Assembly (NCBI GenBank): GCA_964036155.1
Contig: OZ038422.1
Location: 11,183,201-11,247,200, forward strand
DNA: 64,000 nucleotides
Origin: Diploscapter coronatus
Lineage: Eukaryota; Nematoda; Chromadorea; Rhabditida; Rhabditidae
Direction: 5' to 3'
Within the stretch, counting starts at the first letter, position 1. The number at the start of each line of letters is the position of its first letter. The notes below the pieces were generated by a model, which saw only the letters and a list, made by a program, of their open reading frames with translations, was not told the origin of the DNA and did not search any database. This document shows, piece by piece, positions 45,001 through 60,000 of the stretch. A program made the position numbers and the translations under genes.

Positions 45001-48000
45001 CGAGTCTTGATTGTAATGGGGCTACGAGTTCCATGAAAGCTGCCTTCTCTTGGGCATCACGATGCGATTTTTCGGCTGCCTCACGACGATCACGCAAGAT
45101 GCCGGCTGCGTGTGCAAGTCGGAGCAATAGGTCATCGTATTCGCGTTTCTCGTCCGGATCCAACTCACTGCTCTTGAGGCTTTGGATATTGTCACGCATT
45201 TTCGCGATAGCCTCTTCATTTCGGGCCAGATCAGCAAGCTCTTGTTCTGGAGATCGTCCCTCTGAAAATCAAAATCTCAAAATCTCGTATTCGTTGATCA
45301 AATCTCAACACATTACATTATGTGTTGTTGTTGTTTATTAACTTCTTATTTATATAAATTTATAATTTGAATTTATATTTATTTTAGTTAAATTATATAA
45401 TTATAATAATAAAAAAAATATACCTGGGCTCTCAGCGGTGATTGCCAAAAGTTGATCTTCAGCTTCTTTTCTTGCAGCTCGGAATGCGGCCAGGGCGGCC
45501 ATCTTTTCTCCAAGCTTGTCGCCGAGCGCCTTGAGCAAGTCCTTGATTCGGGACAGATCCCAGCTCGTCTTCTGCGCCAACTCGCGTCCAGCTTCGGTAT
45601 CAGGAATATCGCTCATGATCTTATCGATTTGGTCTTTTGTTGATGAAAGATTTTCGAACATCTGCTGCTGATCATTGATGTTTTCGGGCAAGTCAGAAGG
45701 CAGTGTGGCCAACGACTCGGAGATTTGTTTAATTGCTGGAGCAACAGTTTCGTATTGAACCTTGTCGGTGAGGTCACGCTGCATGTCGTTGATCTCCTGT
45801 TGCAATGCTATGACATCTGATGGCAGGTGGTCATTCAAATCGTTATGGTTGACGATATCACTTGGACGATGAACTTTGTCGCTGTTGTTGTCCGCATCAG
45901 ATTTGAGTTGTCGTGCGGAATTCGCCAAGTCGCCAGCAAGTGCCAACGCTTGTGATGGATCGAGATGTGGAAGGTCGGATGTTGCTGCTCGCAATTCGGT
46001 GATCTGATCAGAGATTCTCTTCTGCTCATCACGAATTGGTTTCTCGTTTTGGATGTTCTGATCGAAAATCGACGATTGCTCTTTGGCTTTCTGCTTCACA
46101 TCATTCAGGTCTCTTGCCAATTGTGGACTCGATTCGATGACAGATGGATCGACGTTTTGAATATCGTCGATGATGGATTTCAAGCCTCTCGAATCTTGTT
46201 CGACCGTATCGAGTGGCTGTGGGCCTTGTTGTTGGTATTTGGCCAAGATGTCATCCAGCTGCTGTCGCTTGTCGTTGATAATTCCTTCTGCAGCACGTTC
46301 TCGGGCTTCGTTTTCGGATGCCTTCGAAATTCGATCATCGATATCCTTGTTCAATTTGTGAAGACGATCACGCAGTCCATCGGCTTGTTTCGTGAAATCA
46401 GCTGGAACGCTGTCGATGTCCTGTGCTAGTTGGGCAAGATGTGGAATTGTGCCTTGCTTGAATTCGCCAAGTGATGATGAGGTTTGAGGGATGGTATCGA
46501 GGTTCGATTGGGCCTTATCAATTGCATCCTGCAAGCGATTCAGAGCAGTATCGGCACGTTGACGTTCTTCTTGGTCGGCGATCTTTGAGTCCAATTCGCG
46601 TTGGGTGTCATCAGCAAGCTGGCTCAATCGACCATTAATTTCCGAAATCTTGTTTTTGTCTTCATCTGATAGGATTGGATTGTTAGCGAGTTCTTGTGCT
46701 CTTGGCAAAAGACCTTCAATGGTCTGAAGCTTCTCTCGCAATTCATCGATGCTCGGACTGGCTCCTTTCTTCTTGGGCTTCTTCTCCAATTCTTTAACGC
46801 TCTTGTCGAGGTCTCCAATTGAGTTTCGAGCATCGGCAAGTTTTGAATCATGCTCATCCTTTGCCTTTTTCATATCGTTGATCTTCTCCATAATTTCTTG
46901 GGCGTCTTTTTCTGGCAACTTTCCGATGTTCAATTCGAGAGCGTTCAATTCGGATGGAGTCAATTCGCTGATTGGCTTCTTGTCCAGCTGTTCGAGTGTA
47001 AGTCGTAATTGAAGCACGAGCTCTTCACGCTCATTCTCATCAGCCTCAAGCTTGGCATTCTGCAGAGCCGATTCCAAATCTTTGATTTTCTGTCGAAGCT
47101 CATCCAATCGGTTCATGCCTGGAGAGACATGCTTTCGGGTGCCAGCTGCTTCGGCGCTCTTATCTTCGAGTGAGCTCAATTGGGCTCGAAGCGCAGGAAT
47201 TTGATGATCTTCCAAATTCGAATTATGTTCACGTGTAGCTGGATTATTTTGAAGGTCGGCTAGCATTGCATCGATCTCGTTGTTGATGTGATTTGCTGAG
47301 TCGGTCAAAATTTGCTCGTCCTCGATTTCTGCATTGATGTCATTCATTGTCTCATCATACTGTTTCTCGCTTTGTTCGGAATCGACATCCAAAAATCTGA
47401 CATCAGCATAGGCACTTTCGAGTGGATTCAATCGTTCAGATAGTCCTTGCAAATACTTGATCTTATCGGACAAGATTGGAATATTTCGGCTGGCGGTCTT
47501 CAAATTCTCGAGATCTTGGCGGGCTTCATCAACTGAACGTTTCGGCTTTCCAAGGACGGCATCAAGCGGTTGTCGCAATGAGTCCAGTGTTGAATCGGCA
47601 TCATCTCTGGCTCGAACGAATTCTTCCCATGTATGGGCTCGGTCATCAAGCTGAGGAATACGATTGTCAGCTGCTGTTATTGCTGTTTCAAGTGCATGGG
47701 CTATCGGATCACTGGATGGGTCACGACCTTGGAGCAAGTCTTTGGCTCGGGAAACTTCAGATCTCAACTGATCGGCAGTTGGAGCGTATTGAGATGGGAT
47801 GCCTTCTGGATTTTCCATCAATCGGTCGGCAGTTTGGATGAGCTCAGCGAGTCTTGATTGTAATGGGGCTACGAGTTCCATGAAAGCTGCCTTCTCTTGG
47901 GCATCACGATGCGATTTTTCGGCTGCCTCACGACGATCACGCAAGATGCCGGCTGCGTGTGCAAGTCGGAGCAATAGGTCATCGTATTCGCGTTTCTCGT

Positions 48001-51000
48001 CCGGATCCAACTCACTGCTCTTGAGGCTTTGGATATTGTCACGCATTTTCGCGATAGCCTCTTCATTTCGGGCCAGATCAGCAAGCTCTTGTTCTGGAGA
48101 TCGTCCCTCTGAAAATCAAAATCTCAAAATCTCGTATTCGTTGATCAAATCTCAACACATTACATTATGTGTTGTTGTTGTTTATTAACTTCTTATTTAT
48201 ATAAATTTATAATTTGAATTTATATTTATTTTAGTTAAATTATATAATTATAATAATAAAAAAAATATACCTGGGCTCTCAGCGGTGATTGCCAAAAGTT
48301 GATCTTCAGCTTCTTTTCTTGCAGCTCGGAATGCGGCCAGGGCGGCCATCTTTTCTCCAAGCTTGTCGCCGAGCGCCTTGAGCAAGTCCTTGATTCGGGA
48401 CAGATCCCAGCTCGTCTTCTGCGCCAACTCGCGTCCAGCTTCGGTATCAGGAATATCGCTCATGATCTTATCGATTTGGTCTTTTGTTGATGAAAGATTT
48501 TCGAACATCTGCTGCTGATCATTGATGTTTTCGGGCAAGTCAGAAGGCAGTGTGGCCAACGACTCGGAGATTTGTTTAATTGCTGGAGCAACAGTTTCGT
48601 ATTGAACCTTGTCGGTGAGGTCACGCTGCATGTCGTTGATCTCCTGTTGCAATGCTATGACATCTGATGGCAGGTGGTCATTCAAATCGTTATGGTTGAC
48701 GATATCACTTGGACGATGAACTTTGTCGCTGTTGTTGTCCGCATCAGATTTGAGTTGTCGTGCGGAATTCGCCAAGTCGCCAGCAAGTGCCAACGCTTGT
48801 GATGGATCGAGATGTGGAAGGTCGGATGTTGCTGCTCGCAATTCGGTGATCTGATCAGAGATTCTCTTCTGCTCATCACGAATTGGTTTCTCGTTTTGGA
48901 TGTTCTGATCGAAAATCGACGATTGCTCTTTGGCTTTCTGCTTCACATCATTCAGGTCTCTTGCCAATTGTGGACTCGATTCGATGACAGATGGATCGAC
49001 GTTTTGAATATCGTCGATGATGGATTTCAAGCCTCTCGAATCTTGTTCGACCGTATCGAGTGGCTGTGGGCCTTGTTGTTGGTATTTGGCCAAGATGTCA
49101 TCCAGCTGCTGTCGCTTGTCGTTGATAATTCCTTCTGCAGCACGTTCTCGGGCTTCGTTTTCGGATGCCTTCGAAATTCGATCATCGATATCCTTGTTCA
49201 ATTTGTGAAGACGATCACGCAGTCCATCGGCTTGTTTCGTGAAATCAGCTGGAACGCTGTCGATGTCCTGTGCTAGTTGGGCAAGATGTGGAATTGTGCC
49301 TTGCTTGAATTCGCCAAGTGATGATGAGGTTTGAGGGATGGTATCGAGGTTCGATTGGGCCTTATCAATTGCATCCTGCAAGCGATTCAGAGCAGTATCG
49401 GCACGTTGACGTTCTTCTTGGTCGGCGATCTTTGAGTCCAATTCGCGTTGGGTGTCATCAGCAAGCTGGCTCAATCGACCATTAATTTCCGAAATCTTGT
49501 TTTTGTCTTCATCTGATAGGATTGGATTGTTAGCGAGTTCTTGTGCTCTTGGCAAAAGACCTTCAATGGTCTGAAGCTTCTCTCGCAATTCATCGATGCT
49601 CGGACTGGCTCCTTTCTTCTTGGGCTTCTTCTCCAATTCTTTAACGCTCTTGTCGAGGTCTCCAATTGAGTTTCGAGCATCGGCAAGTTTTGAATCATGC
49701 TCATCCTTTGCCTTTTTCATATCGTTGATCTTCTCCATAATTTCTTGGGCGTCTTTTTCTGGCAACTTTCCGATGTTCAATTCGAGAGCGTTCAATTCGG
49801 ATGGAGTCAATTCGCTGATTGGCTTCTTGTCCAGCTGTTCGAGTGTAAGTCGTAATTGAAGCACGAGCTCTTCACGCTCATTCTCATCAGCCTCAAGCTT
49901 GGCATTCTGCAGAGCCGATTCCAAATCTTTGATTTTCTGTCGAAGCTCATCCAATCGGTTCATGCCTGGAGAGACATGCTTTCGGGTGCCAGCTGCTTCG
50001 GCGCTCTTATCTTCGAGTGAGCTCAATTGGGCTCGAAGCGCAGGAATTTGATGATCTTCCAAATTCGAATTATGTTCACGTGTAGCTGGATTATTTTGAA
50101 GGTCGGCTAGCATTGCATCGATCTCGTTGTTGATGTGATTTGCTGAGTCGGTCAAAATTTGCTCGTCCTCGATTTCTGCATTGATGTCATTCATTGTCTC
50201 ATCATACTGTTTCTCGCTTTGTTCGGAATCGACATCCAAAAATCTGACATCAGCATAGGCACTTTCGAGTGGATTCAATCGTTCAGATAGTCCTTGCAAA
50301 TACTTGATCTTATCGGACAAGATTGGAATATTTCGGCTGGCGGTCTTCAAATTCTCGAGATCTTGGCGGGCTTCATCAACTGAACGTTTCGGCTTTCCAA
50401 GGACGGCATCAAGCGGTTGTCGCAATGAGTCCAGTGTTGAATCGGCATCATCTCTGGCTCGAACGAATTCTTCCCATGTATGGGCTCGGTCATCAAGCTG
50501 AGGAATACGATTGTCAGCTGCTGTTATTGCTGTTTCAAGTGCATGGGCTATCGGATCACTGGATGGGTCACGACCTTGGAGCAAGTCTTTGGCTCGGGAA
50601 ACTTCAGATCTCAACTGATCGGCAGTTGGAGCGTATTGAGATGGGATGCCTTCTGGATTTTCCATCAATCGGTCGGCAGTTTGGATGAGCTCAGCGAGTC
50701 TTGATTGTAATGGGGCTACGAGTTCCATGAAAGCTGCCTTCTCTTGGGCATCACGATGCGATTTTTCGGCTGCCTCACGACGATCACGCAAGATGCCGGC
50801 TGCGTGTGCAAGTCGGAGCAATAGGTCATCGTATTCGCGTTTCTCGTCCGGATCCAACTCACTGCTCTTGAGGCTTTGGATATTGTCACGCATTTTCGCG
50901 ATAGCCTCTTCATTTCGGGCCAGATCAGCAAGCTCTTGTTCTGGAGATCGTCCCTCTGAAAATCAAAATCTCAAAATCTCGTATTCGTTGATCAAATCTC

Positions 51001-54000
51001 AACACATTACATTATGTGTTGTTGTTGTTTATTAACTTCTTATTTATATAAATTTATAATTTGAATTTATATTTATTTTAGTTAAATTATATAATTATAA
51101 TAATAAAAAAAATATACCTGGGCTCTCAGCGGTGATTGCCAAAAGTTGATCTTCAGCTTCTTTTCTTGCAGCTCGGAATGCGGCCAGGGCGGCCATCTTT
51201 TCTCCAAGCTTGTCGCCGAGCGCCTTGAGCAAGTCCTTGATTCGGGACAGATCCCAGCTCGTCTTCTGCGCCAACTCGCGTCCAGCTTCGGTATCAGGAA
51301 TATCGCTCATGATCTTATCGATTTGGTCTTTTGTTGATGAAAGATTTTCGAACATCTGCTGCTGATCATTGATGTTTTCGGGCAAGTCAGAAGGCAGTGT
51401 GGCCAACGACTCGGAGATTTGTTTAATTGCTGGAGCAACAGTTTCGTATTGAACCTTGTCGGTGAGGTCACGCTGCATGTCGTTGATCTCCTGTTGCAAT
51501 GCTATGACATCTGATGGCAGGTGGTCATTCAAATCGTTATGGTTGACGATATCACTTGGACGATGAACTTTGTCGCTGTTGTTGTCCGCATCAGATTTGA
51601 GTTGTCGTGCGGAATTCGCCAAGTCGCCAGCAAGTGCCAACGCTTGTGATGGATCGAGATGTGGAAGGTCGGATGTTGCTGCTCGCAATTCGGTGATCTG
51701 ATCAGAGATTCTCTTCTGCTCATCACGAATTGGTTTCTCGTTTTGGATGTTCTGATCGAAAATCGACGATTGCTCTTTGGCTTTCTGCTTCACATCATTC
51801 AGGTCTCTTGCCAATTGTGGACTCGATTCGATGACAGATGGATCGACGTTTTGAATATCGTCGATGATGGATTTCAAGCCTCTCGAATCTTGTTCGACCG
51901 TATCGAGTGGCTGTGGGCCTTGTTGTTGGTATTTGGCCAAGATGTCATCCAGCTGCTGTCGCTTGTCGTTGATAATTCCTTCTGCAGCACGTTCTCGGGC
52001 TTCGTTTTCGGATGCCTTCGAAATTCGATCATCGATATCCTTGTTCAATTTGTGAAGACGATCACGCAGTCCATCGGCTTGTTTCGTGAAATCAGCTGGA
52101 ACGCTGTCGATGTCCTGTGCTAGTTGGGCAAGATGTGGAATTGTGCCTTGCTTGAATTCGCCAAGTGATGATGAGGTTTGAGGGATGGTATCGAGGTTCG
52201 ATTGGGCCTTATCAATTGCATCCTGCAAGCGATTCAGAGCAGTATCGGCACGTTGACGTTCTTCTTGGTCGGCGATCTTTGAGTCCAATTCGCGTTGGGT
52301 GTCATCAGCAAGCTGGCTCAATCGACCATTAATTTCCGAAATCTTGTTTTTGTCTTCATCTGATAGGATTGGATTGTTAGCGAGTTCTTGTGCTCTTGGC
52401 AAAAGACCTTCAATGGTCTGAAGCTTCTCTCGCAATTCATCGATGCTCGGACTGGCTCCTTTCTTCTTGGGCTTCTTCTCCAATTCTTTAACGCTCTTGT
52501 CGAGGTCTCCAATTGAGTTTCGAGCATCGGCAAGTTTTGAATCATGCTCATCCTTTGCCTTTTTCATATCGTTGATCTTCTCCATAATTTCTTGGGCGTC
52601 TTTTTCTGGCAACTTTCCGATGTTCAATTCGAGAGCGTTCAATTCGGATGGAGTCAATTCGCTGATTGGCTTCTTGTCCAGCTGTTCGAGTGTAAGTCGT
52701 AATTGAAGCACGAGCTCTTCACGCTCATTCTCATCAGCCTCAAGCTTGGCATTCTGCAGAGCCGATTCCAAATCTTTGATTTTCTGTCGAAGCTCATCCA
52801 ATCGGTTCATGCCTGGAGAGACATGCTTTCGGGTGCCAGCTGCTTCGGCGCTCTTATCTTCGAGTGAGCTCAATTGGGCTCGAAGCGCAGGAATTTGATG
52901 ATCTTCCAAATTCGAATTATGTTCACGTGTAGCTGGATTATTTTGAAGGTCGGCTAGCATTGCATCGATCTCGTTGTTGATGTGATTTGCTGAGTCGGTC
53001 AAAATTTGCTCGTCCTCGATTTCTGCATTGATGTCATTCATTGTCTCATCATACTGTTTCTCGCTTTGTTCGGAATCGACATCCAAAAATCTGACATCAG
53101 CATAGGCACTTTCGAGTGGATTCAATCGTTCAGATAGTCCTTGCAAATACTTGATCTTATCGGACAAGATTGGAATATTTCGGCTGGCGGTCTTCAAATT
53201 CTCGAGATCTTGGCGGGCTTCATCAACTGAACGTTTCGGCTTTCCAAGGACGGCATCAAGCGGTTGTCGCAATGAGTCCAGTGTTGAATCGGCATCATCT
53301 CTGGCTCGAACGAATTCTTCCCATGTATGGGCTCGGTCATCAAGCTGAGGAATACGATTGTCAGCTGCTGTTATTGCTGTTTCAAGTGCATGGGCTATCG
53401 GATCACTGGATGGGTCACGACCTTGGAGCAAGTCTTTGGCTCGGGAAACTTCAGATCTCAACTGATCGGCAGTTGGAGCGTATTGAGATGGGATGCCTTC
53501 TGGATTTTCCATCAATCGGTCGGCAGTTTGGATGAGCTCAGCGAGTCTTGATTGTAATGGGGCTACGAGTTCCATGAAAGCTGCCTTCTCTTGGGCATCA
53601 CGATGCGATTTTTCGGCTGCCTCACGACGATCACGCAAGATGCCGGCTGCGTGTGCAAGTCGGAGCAATAGGTCATCGTATTCGCGTTTCTCGTCCGGAT
53701 CCAACTCACTGCTCTTGAGGCTTTGGATATTGTCACGCATTTTCGCGATAGCCTCTTCATTTCGGGCCAGATCAGCAAGCTCTTGTTCTGGAGATCGTCC
53801 CTCTGAAAATCAAAATCTCAAAATCTCGTATTCGTTGATCAAATCTCAACACATTACATTATGTGTTGTTGTTGTTTATTAACTTCTTATTTATATAAAT
53901 TTATAATTTGAATTTATATTTATTTTAGTTAAATTATATAATTATAATAATAAAAAAAATATACCTGGGCTCTCAGCGGTGATTGCCAAAAGTTGATCTT

Positions 54001-57000
54001 CAGCTTCTTTTCTTGCAGCTCGGAATGCGGCCAGGGCGGCCATCTTTTCTCCAAGCTTGTCGCCGAGCGCCTTGAGCAAGTCCTTGATTCGGGACAGATC
54101 CCAGCTCGTCTTCTGCGCCAACTCGCGTCCAGCTTCGGTATCAGGAATATCGCTCATGATCTTATCGATTTGGTCTTTTGTTGATGAAAGATTTTCGAAC
54201 ATCTGCTGCTGATCATTGATGTTTTCGGGCAAGTCAGAAGGCAGTGTGGCCAACGACTCGGAGATTTGTTTAATTGCTGGAGCAACAGTTTCGTATTGAA
54301 CCTTGTCGGTGAGGTCACGCTGCATGTCGTTGATCTCCTGTTGCAATGCTATGACATCTGATGGCAGGTGGTCATTCAAATCGTTATGGTTGACGATATC
54401 ACTTGGACGATGAACTTTGTCGCTGTTGTTGTCCGCATCAGATTTGAGTTGTCGTGCGGAATTCGCCAAGTCGCCAGCAAGTGCCAACGCTTGTGATGGA
54501 TCGAGATGTGGAAGGTCGGATGTTGCTGCTCGCAATTCGGTGATCTGATCAGAGATTCTCTTCTGCTCATCACGAATTGGTTTCTCGTTTTGGATGTTCT
54601 GATCGAAAATCGACGATTGCTCTTTGGCTTTCTGCTTCACATCATTCAGGTCTCTTGCCAATTGTGGACTCGATTCGATGACAGATGGATCGACGTTTTG
54701 AATATCGTCGATGATGGATTTCAAGCCTCTCGAATCTTGTTCGACCGTATCGAGTGGCTGTGGGCCTTGTTGTTGGTATTTGGCCAAGATGTCATCCAGC
54801 TGCTGTCGCTTGTCGTTGATAATTCCTTCTGCAGCACGTTCTCGGGCTTCGTTTTCGGATGCCTTCGAAATTCGATCATCGATATCCTTGTTCAATTTGT
54901 GAAGACGATCACGCAGTCCATCGGCTTGTTTCGTGAAATCAGCTGGAACGCTGTCGATGTCCTGTGCTAGTTGGGCAAGATGTGGAATTGTGCCTTGCTT
55001 GAATTCGCCAAGTGATGATGAGGTTTGAGGGATGGTATCGAGGTTCGATTGGGCCTTATCAATTGCATCCTGCAAGCGATTCAGAGCAGTATCGGCACGT
55101 TGACGTTCTTCTTGGTCGGCGATCTTTGAGTCCAATTCGCGTTGGGTGTCATCAGCAAGCTGGCTCAATCGACCATTAATTTCCGAAATCTTGTTTTTGT
55201 CTTCATCTGATAGGATTGGATTGTTAGCGAGTTCTTGTGCTCTTGGCAAAAGACCTTCAATGGTCTGAAGCTTCTCTCGCAATTCATCGATGCTCGGACT
55301 GGCTCCTTTCTTCTTGGGCTTCTTCTCCAATTCTTTAACGCTCTTGTCGAGGTCTCCAATTGAGTTTCGAGCATCGGCAAGTTTTGAATCATGCTCATCC
55401 TTTGCCTTTTTCATATCGTTGATCTTCTCCATAATTTCTTGGGCGTCTTTTTCTGGCAACTTTCCGATGTTCAATTCGAGAGCGTTCAATTCGGATGGAG
55501 TCAATTCGCTGATTGGCTTCTTGTCCAGCTGTTCGAGTGTAAGTCGTAATTGAAGCACGAGCTCTTCACGCTCATTCTCATCAGCCTCAAGCTTGGCATT
55601 CTGCAGAGCCGATTCCAAATCTTTGATTTTCTGTCGAAGCTCATCCAATCGGTTCATGCCTGGAGAGACATGCTTTCGGGTGCCAGCTGCTTCGGCGCTC
55701 TTATCTTCGAGTGAGCTCAATTGGGCTCGAAGCGCAGGAATTTGATGATCTTCCAAATTCGAATTATGTTCACGTGTAGCTGGATTATTTTGAAGGTCGG
55801 CTAGCATTGCATCGATCTCGTTGTTGATGTGATTTGCTGAGTCGGTCAAAATTTGCTCGTCCTCGATTTCTGCATTGATGTCATTCATTGTCTCATCATA
55901 CTGTTTCTCGCTTTGTTCGGAATCGACATCCAAAAATCTGACATCAGCATAGGCACTTTCGAGTGGATTCAATCGTTCAGATAGTCCTTGCAAATACTTG
56001 ATCTTATCGGACAAGATTGGAATATTTCGGCTGGCGGTCTTCAAATTCTCGAGATCTTGGCGGGCTTCATCAACTGAACGTTTCGGCTTTCCAAGGACGG
56101 CATCAAGCGGTTGTCGCAATGAGTCCAGTGTTGAATCGGCATCATCTCTGGCTCGAACGAATTCTTCCCATGTATGGGCTCGGTCATCAAGCTGAGGAAT
56201 ACGATTGTCAGCTGCTGTTATTGCTGTTTCAAGTGCATGGGCTATCGGATCACTGGATGGGTCACGACCTTGGAGCAAGTCTTTGGCTCGGGAAACTTCA
56301 GATCTCAACTGATCGGCAGTTGGAGCGTATTGAGATGGGATGCCTTCTGGATTTTCCATCAATCGGTCGGCAGTTTGGATGAGCTCAGCGAGTCTTGATT
56401 GTAATGGGGCTACGAGTTCCATGAAAGCTGCCTTCTCTTGGGCATCACGATGCGATTTTTCGGCTGCCTCACGACGATCACGCAAGATGCCGGCTGCGTG
56501 TGCAAGTCGGAGCAATAGGTCATCGTATTCGCGTTTCTCGTCCGGATCCAACTCACTGCTCTTGAGGCTTTGGATATTGTCACGCATTTTCGCGATAGCC
56601 TCTTCATTTCGGGCCAGATCAGCAAGCTCTTGTTCTGGAGATCGTCCCTCTGAAAATCAAAATCTCAAAATCTCGTATTCGTTGATCAAATCTCAACACA
56701 TTACATTATGTGTTGTTGTTGTTTATTAACTTCTTATTTATATAAATTTATAATTTGAATTTATATTTATTTTAGTTAAATTATATAATTATAATAATAA
56801 AAAAAATATACCTGGGCTCTCAGCGGTGATTGCCAAAAGTTGATCTTCAGCTTCTTTTCTTGCAGCTCGGAATGCGGCCAGGGCGGCCATCTTTTCTCCA
56901 AGCTTGTCGCCGAGCGCCTTGAGCAAGTCCTTGATTCGGGACAGATCCCAGCTCGTCTTCTGCGCCAACTCGCGTCCAGCTTCGGTATCAGGAATATCGC

Positions 57001-60000
57001 TCATGATCTTATCGATTTGGTCTTTTGTTGATGAAAGATTTTCGAACATCTGCTGCTGATCATTGATGTTTTCGGGCAAGTCAGAAGGCAGTGTGGCCAA
57101 CGACTCGGAGATTTGTTTAATTGCTGGAGCAACAGTTTCGTATTGAACCTTGTCGGTGAGGTCACGCTGCATGTCGTTGATCTCCTGTTGCAATGCTATG
57201 ACATCTGATGGCAGGTGGTCATTCAAATCGTTATGGTTGACGATATCACTTGGACGATGAACTTTGTCGCTGTTGTTGTCCGCATCAGATTTGAGTTGTC
57301 GTGCGGAATTCGCCAAGTCGCCAGCAAGTGCCAACGCTTGTGATGGATCGAGATGTGGAAGGTCGGATGTTGCTGCTCGCAATTCGGTGATCTGATCAGA
57401 GATTCTCTTCTGCTCATCACGAATTGGTTTCTCGTTTTGGATGTTCTGATCGAAAATCGACGATTGCTCTTTGGCTTTCTGCTTCACATCATTCAGGTCT
57501 CTTGCCAATTGTGGACTCGATTCGATGACAGATGGATCGACGTTTTGAATATCGTCGATGATGGATTTCAAGCCTCTCGAATCTTGTTCGACCGTATCGA
57601 GTGGCTGTGGGCCTTGTTGTTGGTATTTGGCCAAGATGTCATCCAGCTGCTGTCGCTTGTCGTTGATAATTCCTTCTGCAGCACGTTCTCGGGCTTCGTT
57701 TTCGGATGCCTTCGAAATTCGATCATCGATATCCTTGTTCAATTTGTGAAGACGATCACGCAGTCCATCGGCTTGTTTCGTGAAATCAGCTGGAACGCTG
57801 TCGATGTCCTGTGCTAGTTGGGCAAGATGTGGAATTGTGCCTTGCTTGAATTCGCCAAGTGATGATGAGGTTTGAGGGATGGTATCGAGGTTCGATTGGG
57901 CCTTATCAATTGCATCCTGCAAGCGATTCAGAGCAGTATCGGCACGTTGACGTTCTTCTTGGTCGGCGATCTTTGAGTCCAATTCGCGTTGGGTGTCATC
58001 AGCAAGCTGGCTCAATCGACCATTAATTTCCGAAATCTTGTTTTTGTCTTCATCTGATAGGATTGGATTGTTAGCGAGTTCTTGTGCTCTTGGCAAAAGA
58101 CCTTCAATGGTCTGAAGCTTCTCTCGCAATTCATCGATGCTCGGACTGGCTCCTTTCTTCTTGGGCTTCTTCTCCAATTCTTTAACGCTCTTGTCGAGGT
58201 CTCCAATTGAGTTTCGAGCATCGGCAAGTTTTGAATCATGCTCATCCTTTGCCTTTTTCATATCGTTGATCTTCTCCATAATTTCTTGGGCGTCTTTTTC
58301 TGGCAACTTTCCGATGTTCAATTCGAGAGCGTTCAATTCGGATGGAGTCAATTCGCTGATTGGCTTCTTGTCCAGCTGTTCGAGTGTAAGTCGTAATTGA
58401 AGCACGAGCTCTTCACGCTCATTCTCATCAGCCTCAAGCTTGGCATTCTGCAGAGCCGATTCCAAATCTTTGATTTTCTGTCGAAGCTCATCCAATCGGT
58501 TCATGCCTGGAGAGACATGCTTTCGGGTGCCAGCTGCTTCGGCGCTCTTATCTTCGAGTGAGCTCAATTGGGCTCGAAGCGCAGGAATTTGATGATCTTC
58601 CAAATTCGAATTATGTTCACGTGTAGCTGGATTATTTTGAAGGTCGGCTAGCATTGCATCGATCTCGTTGTTGATGTGATTTGCTGAGTCGGTCAAAATT
58701 TGCTCGTCCTCGATTTCTGCATTGATGTCATTCATTGTCTCATCATACTGTTTCTCGCTTTGTTCGGAATCGACATCCAAAAATCTGACATCAGCATAGG
58801 CACTTTCGAGTGGATTCAATCGTTCAGATAGTCCTTGCAAATACTTGATCTTATCGGACAAGATTGGAATATTTCGGCTGGCGGTCTTCAAATTCTCGAG
58901 ATCTTGGCGGGCTTCATCAACTGAACGTTTCGGCTTTCCAAGGACGGCATCAAGCGGTTGTCGCAATGAGTCCAGTGTTGAATCGGCATCATCTCTGGCT
59001 CGAACGAATTCTTCCCATGTATGGGCTCGGTCATCAAGCTGAGGAATACGATTGTCAGCTGCTGTTATTGCTGTTTCAAGTGCATGGGCTATCGGATCAC
59101 TGGATGGGTCACGACCTTGGAGCAAGTCTTTGGCTCGGGAAACTTCAGATCTCAACTGATCGGCAGTTGGAGCGTATTGAGATGGGATGCCTTCTGGATT
59201 TTCCATCAATCGGTCGGCAGTTTGGATGAGCTCAGCGAGTCTTGATTGTAATGGGGCTACGAGTTCCATGAAAGCTGCCTTCTCTTGGGCATCACGATGC
59301 GATTTTTCGGCTGCCTCACGACGATCACGCAAGATGCCGGCTGCGTGTGCAAGTCGGAGCAATAGGTCATCGTATTCGCGTTTCTCGTCCGGATCCAACT
59401 CACTGCTCTTGAGGCTTTGGATATTGTCACGCATTTTCGCGATAGCCTCTTCATTTCGGGCCAGATCAGCAAGCTCTTGTTCTGGAGATCGTCCCTCTGA
59501 AAATCAAAATCTCAAAATCTCGTATTCGTTGATCAAATCTCAACACATTACATTATGTGTTGTTGTTGTTTATTAACTTCTTATTTATATAAATTTATAA
59601 TTTGAATTTATATTTATTTTAGTTAAATTATATAATTATAATAATAAAAAAAATATACCTGGGCTCTCAGCGGTGATTGCCAAAAGTTGATCTTCAGCTT
59701 CTTTTCTTGCAGCTCGGAATGCGGCCAGGGCGGCCATCTTTTCTCCAAGCTTGTCGCCGAGCGCCTTGAGCAAGTCCTTGATTCGGGACAGATCCCAGCT
59801 CGTCTTCTGCGCCAACTCGCGTCCAGCTTCGGTATCAGGAATATCGCTCATGATCTTATCGATTTGGTCTTTTGTTGATGAAAGATTTTCGAACATCTGC
59901 TGCTGATCATTGATGTTTTCGGGCAAGTCAGAAGGCAGTGTGGCCAACGACTCGGAGATTTGTTTAATTGCTGGAGCAACAGTTTCGTATTGAACCTTGT

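Noticed and set aside
42554..45199. 881-codon minus-strand frames taken as separate tandem genes
   Set aside because: Each begins at an internal Met and runs about 7 codons past a clear donor (CCCAG|GTATAT). Splicing to the next unit keeps frame, so they are exons of one gene.
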